Assembly: GCA_034435975.1 (NCBI GenBank) | Contig: DAOTWD010000152.1 | Location: 1-64,000 of the forward strand | DNA length: 64,000 nt | From: CAKZQX01 sp034435975 | GTDB taxonomy: Bacteria; Chloroflexota; Chloroflexia; Chloroflexales; Chloroflexaceae | Reading direction: 5' to 3' | Shown here: positions 42,096 to 51,067 of the stretch, in pieces | Layout of the letters: the number at the start of each line of letters is the position of its first letter | Numbering within the stretch: the stretch's first letter is position 1 | Notes under the pieces: generated by a model | The model's input: only the letters and a program-made list of their open reading frames with translations | What the model was told of the DNA's origin: nothing | Databases searched by the model: none | Translations under genes and position numbers: made by a program

Positions 42096-43307
42096 ATGTT
42101 CGAGCAACCAGCTATTCTGTATATTGAAGACAATGTTGATAACCAGCGCCTGGTGCAGCGTATTTTAACCGCCCGCGGCTATCATGTGCTGATTGCGGAA
42201 AATGGCCCGGCAGGATTAGCTCTGGCGCGTGAGTCGCAACCGGTGCTGGTTCTGGTTGAACTGAACATTCCCGGCTTAGATGGCTATGAAACAACGACCC
42301 GCCTGCGCAGTCTGCCCCATCTAAGCCAGACACCCATTGTCGCGCTGACAGCGGATGCAACACCCGGTACGCGTGAGCGGGCACTGGTCGCGGGCTGTGA
42401 CGGGTATCTGTCAAAACCGATCGAGGCCCGCCAGTTCCTGGCGCAGATTGCTGATTTTCTGGGAGGCAAACGAGAGGTTCTACCGGCACCGGTCGAGACG
42501 ATGATGCTGCGCGAGTATAATCAGAAACTGGTGGAACGCCTGGAACAACAGGTACGCGAGTTGAGTGCTGCCAATGCTGAGTTACAAGAACTGGATCGCA
42601 TCAAAAATCAGTTCCTCTCCACACTTTCGCACGAGTTGCGCACGCCCTTAACCTCACTGCTTGGCTATCTGGAGCTATTCGGGCGCGGTACGCTGGGGCC
42701 ACTCAACGAGACGCAATCCGAGGCCATCAGTGTGATGTACCGCAATACCGAGATCTTGAGTCGGCATCTGAATAATCTGCTCTACCTGCAAGAAGTACGC
42801 TCAAGTACGCTCGAATTGGCGGTGGTTCATCTACCGCAATTTTTGGAACCTCTGCTCGTGGAGGCGCAACATCGGGCCATAAAGTCTGGTATTCTGTTAG
42901 AGGCAGTTATCACCGATGTCGCACCACTTAAACTCGATATCCGGGCGATGGAACTGGCGCTGCGCAACTTGCTCGATAACGCCTTGAAGTTTACCAGAGC
43001 TGGTGGGTATGTACGCCTGTTGCTCCACGATGAACCGTCACGGGTGCTGCTACGGATCGAGGATACGGGATGTGGCATACCCCCCGAAAGCCTGCAGAAA
43101 ATCTTTCTACCCTTTTATCAGGTGGATAGTTCTCTCACCCGTCTCTATCCCGGCAATGGATTAGGCCTGGCAATTGTGCAGCATATTGTTCAGGCCCACG
43201 GTGGTCAAATCACCGTGCGTAGTGTGATCAATCAGGGATCGGTGTTTACCGTGATGTTGCCACGTTCGGAGCCGGTCTTGATCGAGTCGCAAGCGTTAGA
43301 GTGTTAA
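42096..43307 (+). CDS. Receiver-histidine kinase hybrid with Glu at the phosphoacceptor site
   Basis: 403 aa from ATG 42096. Residues 1-125 are a receiver domain: acidic pair in LYIEDNVDN, Thr/Ser and Lys (YLSKPI) in place, but the phosphoacceptor position reads LVLVELNIPG, so Asp is Glu55. A coiled coil (MLREYNQKLVERLEQQVRELSAA) leads to a HisKA domain (FLSTLSHELRTPLTSLLGY) and HATPase_c with N-box LRNLLDNALKF, G1 EDTGCGIP and G2 GNGLGLAIVQHIVQAHGG, all intact. No membrane helix. The Glu may mimic phosphorylation and lock the receiver state. Start is weakly supported; GGAG is 13 bases upstream. Confidence 0.88.
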   Translation: MFEQPAILYIEDNVDNQRLVQRILTARGYHVLIAENGPAGLALARESQPVLVLVELNIPGLDGYETTTRLRSLPHLSQTPIVALTADATPGTRERALVAGCDGYLSKPIEARQFLAQIADFLGGKREVLPAPVETMMLREYNQKLVERLEQQVRELSAANAELQELDRIKNQFLSTLSHELRTPLTSLLGYLELFGRGTLGPLNETQSEAISVMYRNTEILSRHLNNLLYLQEVRSSTLELAVVHLPQFLEPLLVEAQHRAIKSGILLEAVITDVAPLKLDIRAMELALRNLLDNALKFTRAGGYVRLLLHDEPSRVLLRIEDTGCGIPPESLQKIFLPFYQVDSSLTRLYPGNGLGLAIVQHIVQAHGGQITVRSVINQGSVFTVMLPRSEPVLIESQALEC

Positions 43308-43502
43308 GGCGTTGACACACTCAAACGCTTCAACACCTGCAAGCATCACACCGGGATCATACCATACTGCCAGATGGGCATCTGGGTTCCTGCCTGGCTG
43401 TAACAGGCTGAGAGGTATGGCTGTGCAAAAGCGTGTGGAGGATAAGACGATCACCATCCGGCAGTACTTCGATTGCGTTCAAAATGTGATGGCGCATCAC
43501 CA

Positions 43503-44945
43503 TCACCATCTCGCTTTGTGGCTACTGTCGGAAATCCGCATCAACAGGCCGATAATCAGAAAATTGATCAGTACCGATGAACCGCCATAGGAGATGAATG
43601 GCAGGGTAATACCGGTCAATGGAATCAAACGCAGGTTGCCACCAATAATAATAAAGGTTTGAATTGCTAGGATAGAAGTTAAACCGATTGCCAGCAGTTG
43701 CTCAAACCCACGAAATCGCCCTGGCACGACCAGCCCGATGTGAAACCCCCGAAAGATAAGCAGTATATAGGAGATTAACACCCCCATTGTACCCGCCAGT
43801 CCCAACTCTTCGCCAATAGCGGTAAAGATAAAGTCGGTATGAATAGCTGGCACCACGGTCGGAACGCCGCGTCCCAGGCCAACGCCGAACACGCCGCCAG
43901 CAGACAGGGCATAAATGGCCTGAACAATTTGATAGCCGCTTCCCTGGGCAACAGACCATGGATCAAGCCAGATCGTCAGTCGAACCTGGACAATATCGAT
44001 GTACTGATACAGATCAAGCGTCATGGCCAGCCGATACATCACCATCGTTCCTATCCCAAACGCAGTGAGTCCTACCAGCACATACATACCACGCCCGGTG
44101 GCCACATACAGCATGGCGAGAAACACCCCGAACAGCAACAGCGCAGCACCGAGGTCACGCTGAAAGACAATTACCCCCATAGCCACGCCCCACATACCAA
44201 TCAGGGGCACCAGGTAGGGCAAGGGCGGTAAGGCCAGAGGCCCCAATCGATAGGGAGCCGCCACCACTTCACGATGGCGATCCATATAGGAAGCCATAAA
44301 AATCACCAGGATGATTTTTAGTAACTCCACAGGTTGAAACAGGAAAAAACCCAGGTCAAACCAGACCCGCACGCCACTCTGGTTGGGGTCGGTACCAAAG
44401 AAAAATGTGGCGATCATCAATCCCATACCCATCGTGAGCCAGACATAGGGATAGTGATTGAGCCAGTCCATCAGTGAGGAGCGCTGCAATCGGATAAAAA
44501 TACGATCCCAGGGAATGAAGAGCATGGCCGCCAGCACAATGACGCCCAATGTTACCCATAGTGTCTGTTTGGCAGCAACATCGCCATAACATGGCACAAA
44601 CGTTCCATCACGGGTCGGGCAGAGGATACGATCCAGCCCTGGTTTGAGGCGCGCATTGAGGAGGAGGCCCAGCCCTGAGAGGAGGGCCACCAGGGGTAAC
44701 AGGATCTGATCTGCATCCCGGGTGCGCCAGCTCAACCCAAGCGAAACGGCAACAAAGAGCAACAGTGGCACAGTAGAGGGCCACAAAATGCTCAATACTC
44801 CTGATACGCTGGCGACAAACTCGCTCTGGCGGGTTGCAAAGACTGCAAGCAGGTACCCGGCAGCAAAAAACAGGAGTACTGTCACCAGCAGTTGAAACTC
44901 AATCCCCCGAAACCGGCGCAAGCGTTGTATCAGCGGATGCTGCAT
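43503..44945 (-). CDS. SEDS family peptidoglycan polymerase (FtsW/RodA/SpoVE)
   Basis: 480 aa with about twelve membrane helices. Hallmarks of SEDS glycosyltransferases: FQPVELLKIILVIFMASYM, FQRDLGAALLLFGVFLAMLY, a large extracytoplasmic loop VRLTIWLDPWSVAQGSGYQIVQAIYALSAGGVFGVGLG, DFIFTAIGEELGLAG and LPLTGITLPFISYGGSSVL. Polymerises lipid II with a class B penicillin-binding protein. There is no adjacent pbp gene to decide between division and elongation roles. N-terminal extra helices (residues 15-110) are longer than in E. coli FtsW. Preceded by a 71-aa gene 24 bases upstream. Confidence 0.9.
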   Translation of the reverse strand: MQHPLIQRLRRFRGIEFQLLVTVLLFFAAGYLLAVFATRQSEFVASVSGVLSILWPSTVPLLLFVAVSLGLSWRTRDADQILLPLVALLSGLGLLLNARLKPGLDRILCPTRDGTFVPCYGDVAAKQTLWVTLGVIVLAAMLFIPWDRIFIRLQRSSLMDWLNHYPYVWLTMGMGLMIATFFFGTDPNQSGVRVWFDLGFFLFQPVELLKIILVIFMASYMDRHREVVAAPYRLGPLALPPLPYLVPLIGMWGVAMGVIVFQRDLGAALLLFGVFLAMLYVATGRGMYVLVGLTAFGIGTMVMYRLAMTLDLYQYIDIVQVRLTIWLDPWSVAQGSGYQIVQAIYALSAGGVFGVGLGRGVPTVVPAIHTDFIFTAIGEELGLAGTMGVLISYILLIFRGFHIGLVVPGRFRGFEQLLAIGLTSILAIQTFIIIGGNLRLIPLTGITLPFISYGGSSVLINFLIIGLLMRISDSSHKARW

Positions 44946-44969
44946 ATATCTTCCAATAATTTCAGATAG

Positions 44970-45185
44970 CTACTCTTCACCCGTTACATCTTCGAGCTTA
45001 TTGGCGGCATGGGCGGCAATGCGGCGAAAGCGAAACGCTGTATCTTTGTCTCCAACCGCCTCAGCTGCATGCATCATCACGCCGGCAGTCGTCTGGATCT
45101 GGCGCAAACCAACCTTCTCGCCTGCCAGGAACCGTTCGGCAATAGCATGCTCGAGGTACTCGCAGATTTGATCAATCGTCACCAT
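44970..45185 (-). CDS. Small protein of unknown function upstream of the SEDS gene, 71 aa
   Basis: MVTIDQICEYLEHAIAERFL.. followed by an Ala-rich helical C-terminus (AEAVGDKDTAFRFRRIAAHAANKLED). AAGGAG lies 11 bases before the ATG. Only 24 bases separate it from the SEDS gene, so the two are likely co-transcribed. No family recognised; predicted soluble and helical. Confidence 0.65.
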   Translation of the reverse strand: MVTIDQICEYLEHAIAERFLAGEKVGLRQIQTTAGVMMHAAEAVGDKDTAFRFRRIAAHAANKLEDVTGEE

Positions 45186-45430
45186 AAAAAGCTAGCTCCT
45201 TTGCGAAGCGTTGAAGCATGCAAATGTTCAAACGCTTGTATGCGCAGACCGCTCGTCCGCTTCGAATAGGATAGGTTGACTATATTCAGCACAAACACTC
45301 AGGAGAGGATAGCAATACAATAATAGTATCGACTTTAGATATTCATATTGTACCACGAATGATGCCGGATATGTGCGTGAACATCCGGGCTGCGAGGGTA
45401 GATATAGAGAAAGGAACATATAAGGACGAA

Positions 45431-45625
45431 CGCTCCCTGTTCCGTCGGCGACTAGAGTCGCGGGCGAGAGCCGCCAGGCCTGCCGGCGGGGCGTGCCAGG
45501 CCTACTCGTTCCGTCAACGACTAAAGCGCGGGCGAGAGCCGCCAGGCCTGCCGGCGGGGCGTGCCAGGCCTACTCGCTCCATCGGCGACGAAAAGTCGCG
45601 GGCGCGGGCGTGCAAGGCCTATGTC
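45431..45625. repeat. Tandem repeat array, about 69-bp unit, nearly three copies
   Basis: The unit begins CGTTCCGTCGGCGACTAGAG and continues with TCGCGGGCGAGAGCCGCCAG, GCCTGCCGGCGGGGCGTGCC and AGGCCTACT. Two copies are almost identical (about 45438-45506 and 45507-45574) and a third is shorter and diverged. A single inverted copy occurs at 20290-20370. GC content is far above the flanks. Confidence 0.75.
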
Positions 45626-45634
45626 GGTGGTGGA

Positions 45635-45832
45635 TTATGCACGTTGGACGGCATTACCGGTCAACAGAGTCTTGTCGCTGGTTTGCACCACGGGCCAGCG
45701 TTCAAGCATTGCTCCGCAGGTTGGACAACGAACCACACGTGCCAGGCGTTCTGGGGTGAGGTTAACGACCAGATCATCATGTGTCCCCCAGATTACCAGA
45801 TGTTCGGCACAACTTGTGCAGATAACTTTCAA
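45635..45832 (-). CDS. Small zinc-ribbon protein
   Basis: 65 aa from TTG 45832. Two CxxC knuckles, CTSC near the start and CPTC at residues 36-39, separated by about 30 residues, fit a small zinc ribbon. No ribosome binding site serves the TTG; a perfect AGGAGGAG sits six to seven bases before an in-frame CTG at 45841, which may be the real start. Flanked by repeats; function unknown. Confidence 0.55.
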   Translation of the reverse strand: MKVICTSCAEHLVIWGTHDDLVVNLTPERLARVVRCPTCGAMLERWPVVQTSDKTLLTGNAVQRA

Positions 45833-46107
45833 GCGGGCCAGGGGTGGCTCCTCCTGCTATGCCATAACCTGTATCCAGTGAGAACGGGAGCTGCCGTACA
45901 TCAGGAGGGATCGCCTTGATCTTTACCTGAACATACAAATGTGTGCCTGCTCTGCGTTAGCACCAGTGACGGCTCCCAGGGCTTGAGCTGGGCACGTTGC
46001 CACGTGCCCTTACGAGACTGCCGTCCCGGTCTTATGAGACAAGGTTTCCCTTTGTCTGTTACATTATAACAGGTTTTCATGATGTAAGCGCAAAGGAGGA
46101 CTCCGCC

Positions 46108-46656
46108 ATGATGTCCAGTACATGGTCACAAGAACACTATTTTCAGGCTTATATGTTTGCCGCCTATGCTCATCAGGGACAGCTTGTGCCTGGCACCGTG
46201 TTGCCGTATATCGTGCATATTAGTCTGGTAAGTATGGAGATAATGGCTGCCCTGAGCCACGAGCCTGATCCCCACGGCGACCTGGCGATCCAGTGTGCGT
46301 TGCTCCACGATGTGCTTGAAGATACGCTGGTTTCCTATGCTGAACTGGAACATACCTTTGGGGTCGCTGTAGCCCGTGGGGTACAGGCCTTGACCAAAAA
46401 TCCCACACTCCCCAGAGCGACCCGGATGGCCGATAGTCTGACGCGCATCAAGGAGCAACCACCTGCCGTCTGGAAAGTCAAACTGGCTGATCGCATTACC
46501 AACCTGCAGCAGCCACCAGCCACCTGGAGTGCCACGAAAATTGGACAGTATAGAGACGAGGCTGAACAAATCTATGCAGCATTACATACCGCCAGTCCCT
46601 ATCTAGCCTACCGACTACGGCAGTGTATCACAAAGTACGGATCGTCATCGCCGTAA
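46108..46656 (+). CDS. Small HD-domain protein, (p)ppGpp hydrolase (MESH1/SpoT-like) family
   Basis: 182 aa from ATG 46108, with AAGGAGG eight bases upstream. The order AYAHQGQLVPGTVLPYIVHI, CALLHDVLEDTLVSYAEL, FGVAVARGVQALTKNP and KVKLADRITNLQ matches the HD hydrolase half of RelA/SpoT (H..HD..EDT..D). There is no synthetase, TGS or ACT domain, so it is a small alarmone hydrolase that would remove (p)ppGpp or a related phosphorylated nucleotide. Stands alone. Confidence 0.88.
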   Translation: MMSSTWSQEHYFQAYMFAAYAHQGQLVPGTVLPYIVHISLVSMEIMAALSHEPDPHGDLAIQCALLHDVLEDTLVSYAELEHTFGVAVARGVQALTKNPTLPRATRMADSLTRIKEQPPAVWKVKLADRITNLQQPPATWSATKIGQYRDEAEQIYAALHTASPYLAYRLRQCITKYGSSSP

Positions 46657-47117
46657 TGCAACTGGCTCGTGCAAGCCTGTTCTCGTCGTGCATCGGTGTC
46701 CAGGCGCAAACCTGGACTCTTGTTCTTCACCTCTGATGATATCGAGGGAGATTTGACTATATGCCATAGAGCATCCACCGGGCGAGGTATTCCGGTTGGT
46801 TGCAATGCTGTGATGCACTGTTGTAGTACCAGGTGACACGGTTCATGTTCAGATCCCTCGCTCTCTTTCTGACAGCATAAGACAGCGAGTTGATAGCTTT
46901 TGGCAGCTTTTTTGTGCCTTTCCAGGACACTTTCATGATACAATGCTTCCATTAGAAACGCTCGTGTTACGCATCACAAGCAACATCTCGGGATGGGAGT
47001 CTTGTACATATAAGCAATCATCCTGTGAAATACCTGGAATGCGCAGACAGACATTATGTCGGTCGGGTTCAAAGGATGCAGGGTGATGTATGCAATTGAG
47101 GATTAGAACGAATACTT
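46657..47117. other. Intergenic region upstream of mvaA
   Basis: Apart from the short palindrome at 46698-46717 I see no gene or strong promoter consensus. A TACAAT-like box near 46940 could be a -10 element for mvaA but lacks a matching -35. Confidence 0.35.
46698..46717. repeat. Palindromic TCCAGG repeat, short copy
   Basis: GTCCAGG-CGCAAA-CCTGGAC: a perfect 7-bp stem, a minimal member of the family best seen at 19635-19688. Confidence 0.45.
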
Positions 47118-48431
47118 ATGGGAACAAGAAATTCACGGTTGCAAGGATTCTATCAACTCTCTCCCTCGGAGCGCCTCCAGATGGTTGGTGCTTTTGATGG
47201 ATTGAACGAACAGGAACTGCTGGCGTTACACGGTGGTAATGGTTCCCTGCCATTGGAACGAGCAGACAAGATGATCGAAAATGTAGTGGGCACCTTCAAC
47301 TTACCACTGGGCATCGCCACGAATTTTCTTATCAATGGACGTGATGTACTGGTGCCGATGGTCGTTGAAGAGCCATCGATCGTTGCTGGTGCCAGTTATG
47401 CCGCCCGCCTGGTACGCGCTGGTGGTGGCTTTCAAGCAAGCAGCACCGAGCCTTTAATGATTGGTCAGGTGCAACTGGTTGATCTCGCCTCACCGGAAAC
47501 GGCTGTCCTGGCTATTCTCGAACATAAAGATGAGCTCCTGGCTCTGGCGAATGCCCAGAGTACCAGCCTGTCACGTCTGGGAGGGGGGGCACGTGATATT
47601 GAGACCCGGTATTTTCCATCCAGTCCCATGGGGCCGATGCTGATCGTGCATCTGATTGTCGATTGCCGCGATGCCATGGGGGCTAATGCCGTCAACAGTA
47701 TGTGCGAAACGATTGCTCCCCGACTGGAGGCGATCAGTGGTGGGCGAGCGTATTTGCGCATTCTCTCGAACCTGAGTGACCGCCGCCTGGCGCGTGCGCG
47801 AGCGGTTGTGCCCCCTGCTGTGCTGGAACGTGGCGATATGCGTGGAGAAGAGGTGATCGAGGGTATTCTATGGGCCTACTCTTTTGCGGCTGTTGATCCC
47901 TATCGTGCCACGACACATAACAAGGGCATTATGAACGGCATCGATCCGGTGTTGGTTGCGACCGGCAACGACTGGCGTGCCGTTGAAGCCGGGGCGCATG
48001 CCTATGCTGCCCGCAATGGTCATTACACCTCAATGAGTGTCTGGGAACGTGATGCGGCGGGCAATCTGGTGGGAACACTCGAAATTCCGCTGGCGGTCGG
48101 CATCGTTGGTGGTGCAACGAAAGTACATCCCACCGCGCAGGCGGCGCTCAAGTTGCTCGGGGTGAGGACCGCCGGTGAACTGGCCGAGGTTTGTGTCTGT
48201 GTGGGTCTCGCCAGTAATCTGGCGGCGATGCGTGCCCTGGCAACTGAAGGCATTCAGCAAGGGCATATGGGCTTGCACGCGCGGCAGATCGCGATGGCGG
48301 CCGGGGCCACGGGGGCACTGGTTGAGCAAGTCGCCGAGCGTATGGTGCAAGAGCGCAATATCAAGCCTGCCCGCGCCGAAGCGTTGCTCTCGGCTCTCTA
48401 TGGGCCAGAGTTGGAAATTGGTGCATCGTAG
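47118..48431 (+). CDS. mvaA: Hydroxymethylglutaryl-CoA reductase, class II
   Basis: 437 aa. Interconverts HMG-CoA and mevalonate using a nicotinamide cofactor; in the mevalonate route it commits carbon to isoprenoids. Class II signatures: VEEPSIVAGAS with catalytic Glu84/85, DAMGANAVNSMCE, HNKGIMNGIDPVLVATGNDWR (catalytic Lys and Asp) and the C-terminal HMGLHARQIAMAAGA with the flap His. Length is normal for the class. Followed in the same direction, after 287 bases, by HMG-CoA synthase and two related genes. Confidence 0.95.
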   Translation: MGTRNSRLQGFYQLSPSERLQMVGAFDGLNEQELLALHGGNGSLPLERADKMIENVVGTFNLPLGIATNFLINGRDVLVPMVVEEPSIVAGASYAARLVRAGGGFQASSTEPLMIGQVQLVDLASPETAVLAILEHKDELLALANAQSTSLSRLGGGARDIETRYFPSSPMGPMLIVHLIVDCRDAMGANAVNSMCETIAPRLEAISGGRAYLRILSNLSDRRLARARAVVPPAVLERGDMRGEEVIEGILWAYSFAAVDPYRATTHNKGIMNGIDPVLVATGNDWRAVEAGAHAYAARNGHYTSMSVWERDAAGNLVGTLEIPLAVGIVGGATKVHPTAQAALKLLGVRTAGELAEVCVCVGLASNLAAMRALATEGIQQGHMGLHARQIAMAAGATGALVEQVAERMVQERNIKPARAEALLSALYGPELEIGAS

Positions 48432-48718
48432 AGCAGCAGCACAGAACAGAGACCCCACGCGCGCCGTTGTATCACCAGATTCGGCTGAACCCTGGTATTT
48501 GCTTCGACCGCTCCCGCTTCAGCCGACACAAGGCATTCCTCCCACGTATGCCGGGAATCCTAGTTTGAACAGACCAGGGATTGTTGTATCCGTTATGGAG
48601 CCGATTCTGGTGAGACCTTCCTCTACGCTGTCACAGGCGAGAATAATGTATTGAATTGTAACAAGGCATTTGTTTCTATTGTCGCTTAAGCCCTGTAAAT
48701 AATATGGAGTAAACGCTT

Positions 48719-49768
48719 ATGAAGCAGCCAGATCGTCCAGTAGGACTGGTAGGCTATGGTGTATATGTACCGCGTTATCGCATTGCGGGCAAGGAAATTG
48801 CCCGCATCTGGACGGATGGCCAGGGCGGGGTGCCAGTTGATGCCAAGAGTGTGCCTGGCCCTGATGAAGACACGATTACGATGTCGATTGAGGCCGCACG
48901 CAATGCTCTGGCCCGAGCTGCCCTACCCGCCACTGCGCTGAGTGCGGTATGGGTGGGCAGCGAAAGCCATCCCTATAGCGTAAAACCGAGTGGTACGGTG
49001 GTAGCCGAGGCATTAGGTACCACGCCCTGGATCAGTGCTGCCGATTGGCAGTTTGCTTGCAAAGCTGGGAGCGAAGCGATGACTGCCAGTATGGGGCTGG
49101 TTGGCAGTGGTATGGCCGACTATGCTATGGCGATAGGGGCCGATACCGCCCAGGGTCGTCCTGGTGATGCGCTCGAGTATACGGCTTCTGCCGGTGCCGC
49201 CGCACTGCTGATCGGGCCAGCCGAGGAGTCTGTGGCCGTCATTGAGGCGACGCTCTCGTATGTCACCGATACGCCGGACTTTTTCCGCCGTGCGGATCGG
49301 CCCTACCCGGTGCATGGTCATCGGTTTACTGGTGAACCAGCCTATTTTCACCATATTCGTAGCGCTGCCACGTGCTTGCTCGATCAAATGGGGCGCACAC
49401 CAGCCGATTATACCTATGCGATCTTTCATCAGCCCAACGCGAAGTTTCCACAGTCGGTGGCGAAACAATTGGGGTTCAGCGATGCCCAGATTGCGCCCGG
49501 CCTGCTATCACCCCAGATTGGCAACACCTACTCGGCAATCGCGCTGGCGGGCCTGTGTGCCACGCTGGATGTAGCACAGCCCGGCGATACCATTTTTATG
49601 ACGACGTATGGCAGTAGCGCTGGAAGTGATGCCTATTCGTTTGTTGTCACCCCGGCCTTGCTCGAACGCCGTCATCGTGCTCCGCTGATGTCTGCCTACC
49701 TGTCACGCCAGGAGTTTGTGGATTATGCAGTGTACGTGAAATGGCGAAATGAACTGGTGTTAGGTTAA
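48719..49768 (+). CDS. mvaS: Hydroxymethylglutaryl-CoA synthase, archaeal type
   Basis: 349 aa. Condenses acetoacetyl-CoA with acetyl-CoA. The archaeal-type fold is clear (GLVGYGVYVPRYRI, AVWVGSESHPYSVKPSG) and catalytic residues are in place: Glu82, Cys114 in FACKAGSEA and His237 in IFHQPNAKFP, with GNTYSAIALAGL and TYGSSAGSDAYSF at the C-terminus. GGAG lies 9 bases before the ATG. In archaea this enzyme works in one complex with a thiolase and a DUF35 protein, both encoded next here. Confidence 0.95.
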   Translation: MKQPDRPVGLVGYGVYVPRYRIAGKEIARIWTDGQGGVPVDAKSVPGPDEDTITMSIEAARNALARAALPATALSAVWVGSESHPYSVKPSGTVVAEALGTTPWISAADWQFACKAGSEAMTASMGLVGSGMADYAMAIGADTAQGRPGDALEYTASAGAAALLIGPAEESVAVIEATLSYVTDTPDFFRRADRPYPVHGHRFTGEPAYFHHIRSAATCLLDQMGRTPADYTYAIFHQPNAKFPQSVAKQLGFSDAQIAPGLLSPQIGNTYSAIALAGLCATLDVAQPGDTIFMTTYGSSAGSDAYSFVVTPALLERRHRAPLMSAYLSRQEFVDYAVYVKWRNELVLG

Positions 49769-49843
49769 CCTGCTGCGAAAGGAGATACCTGGATGACGCT
49801 CCTTTTGCCGTAAGGTATCATATCTGGTCAAGGAGACCATGCG

Positions 49844-51016
49844 ATGCACAATGTTTTTATTATCGGCACGGGTACAACACCCGTTGCGGAACACTATATG
49901 CGCACGCTGACCGATTTAGCACTTGAAGCTTTCGGTGCGGCGCTACAAGAAGTAGCCCCGACCGTTACTCCGTCAGACATTGGTGCTCTGTATGTTGCCA
50001 ATGCGCTGGGTGAGTCGCTGGCCGGACAATCTCAACTGGGCGCGTTGCTGGCGACAGCTACGGGCCTGGTGGGCATTGAGGCGATCCGGGTTGAAGCTGC
50101 CGGTGCCAGTGGTGGGGTGGCGCTCCGGCAGGCAGCCATGGCGATTATGGCTGGTGTTCATGATCTGGTGGCCGTGATTGGCGTTGAGAAGGTAACGGAC
50201 AAACTTGACCCCGAAGTTGAGGCTGGTCTGGCACTGGCTATTGACTCAGACTTTGAGGCTGAACAGGGCTTCACAATGACGGCGCAGTGGGCGCTGCTGA
50301 TGCGCCGCTACATGCACGAATATGGGTATGCGGCGGATGCGTTTGCACCTTTTCCGGTCAATGCCCATACCAATGCTGTCAGCAATCCCGGGGCAATGTA
50401 TCGCTTTGCGATCAACGCCGACAAGTATCGCAAGGCAGGGCAAGTTGCGTCTCCTCTCAATATGCTCGATTGTTCCTCGCTGGCTGATGGCGCTGCCGTG
50501 CTATTGCTGGCTTCTGAACGTCGGGTACGCGAATGGGGGGTGCCAGCTATTCGGATTGCGGCCAGTGCGCTGGCTACCGATACGTTGGCGTTGCATGCCC
50601 GCCGCGATTTGCTCTGGTTCGCTGCGGTACAGCAGAGTGCAACCACCGCTCTGGGGCAGGCCAACTTGACCCACACCGATATAGATGTGCTCGAGTTGAC
50701 CGATCCGCATGGCATCGCCGCTGCGTTGGCACTCGAAGCCAGTGGCTTTGTCGAACGAGGAACTGCGCCGCGTCATGCCGCCGATGGTGGTATTACGCCG
50801 ACGGGTGCCACCCCGCTGGCAACCGGTGGTGGCTATAAGGCCCGGGGTGATACTGGCGGCGCGAGTGGAGTCTACCAGGTAGTAGAACTGGTGCGTCAGT
50901 TGCGTGGTACAGCCGGTGCGGCTCAGGTCAAGGATGCCCAGGTAGCCTTTGCCCAGTGCCTTGGCGGTGTGGGAGCAACGGCGGTCACCCATATTCTTGT
51001 GAATGCAGAACGCTGA
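49844..51016 (+). CDS. Thiolase-fold protein lacking catalytic residues (archaeal acetyl-CoA acetyltransferase family)
   Basis: 390 aa. Full-length member of the archaeal thiolase family that pairs with mvaS: FIIGTGTTPVAEH, VANALGESLAGQSQLGALLA, NMLDCSSLADGAAVLLLASE. The nucleophile position in VEAACASGG is Gly87 here (VEAAGASGG), the GHPxGATG motif is GDTGGASG with His replaced by Asp336, and the EVHD histidine region reads ELTDPHG. Only Cys372 (AQCLGG) of the catalytic set remains. It therefore should not act as a normal thiolase; a structural role in a complex with MvaS, or a different reaction, is inferred. Confidence 0.85.
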   Translation: MHNVFIIGTGTTPVAEHYMRTLTDLALEAFGAALQEVAPTVTPSDIGALYVANALGESLAGQSQLGALLATATGLVGIEAIRVEAAGASGGVALRQAAMAIMAGVHDLVAVIGVEKVTDKLDPEVEAGLALAIDSDFEAEQGFTMTAQWALLMRRYMHEYGYAADAFAPFPVNAHTNAVSNPGAMYRFAINADKYRKAGQVASPLNMLDCSSLADGAAVLLLASERRVREWGVPAIRIAASALATDTLALHARRDLLWFAAVQQSATTALGQANLTHTDIDVLELTDPHGIAAALALEASGFVERGTAPRHAADGGITPTGATPLATGGGYKARGDTGGASGVYQVVELVRQLRGTAGAAQVKDAQVAFAQCLGGVGATAVTHILVNAER

Positions 51017-51067
51017 AACTGTCCAGGTATTCGGCACCTATATGTATGGATGTGAGGAGTAGCTTGT

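Noticed and set aside
45431..45625. Possible CRISPR array
   Set aside because: Units are contiguous and about 69 bp with no distinct spacers and no cas genes nearby; it is a tandem repeat.
46608..46952. 114-aa minus-strand open frame
   Set aside because: Crosses a palindromic repeat and overlaps the end of the HD-domain gene; no ribosome binding site or family.
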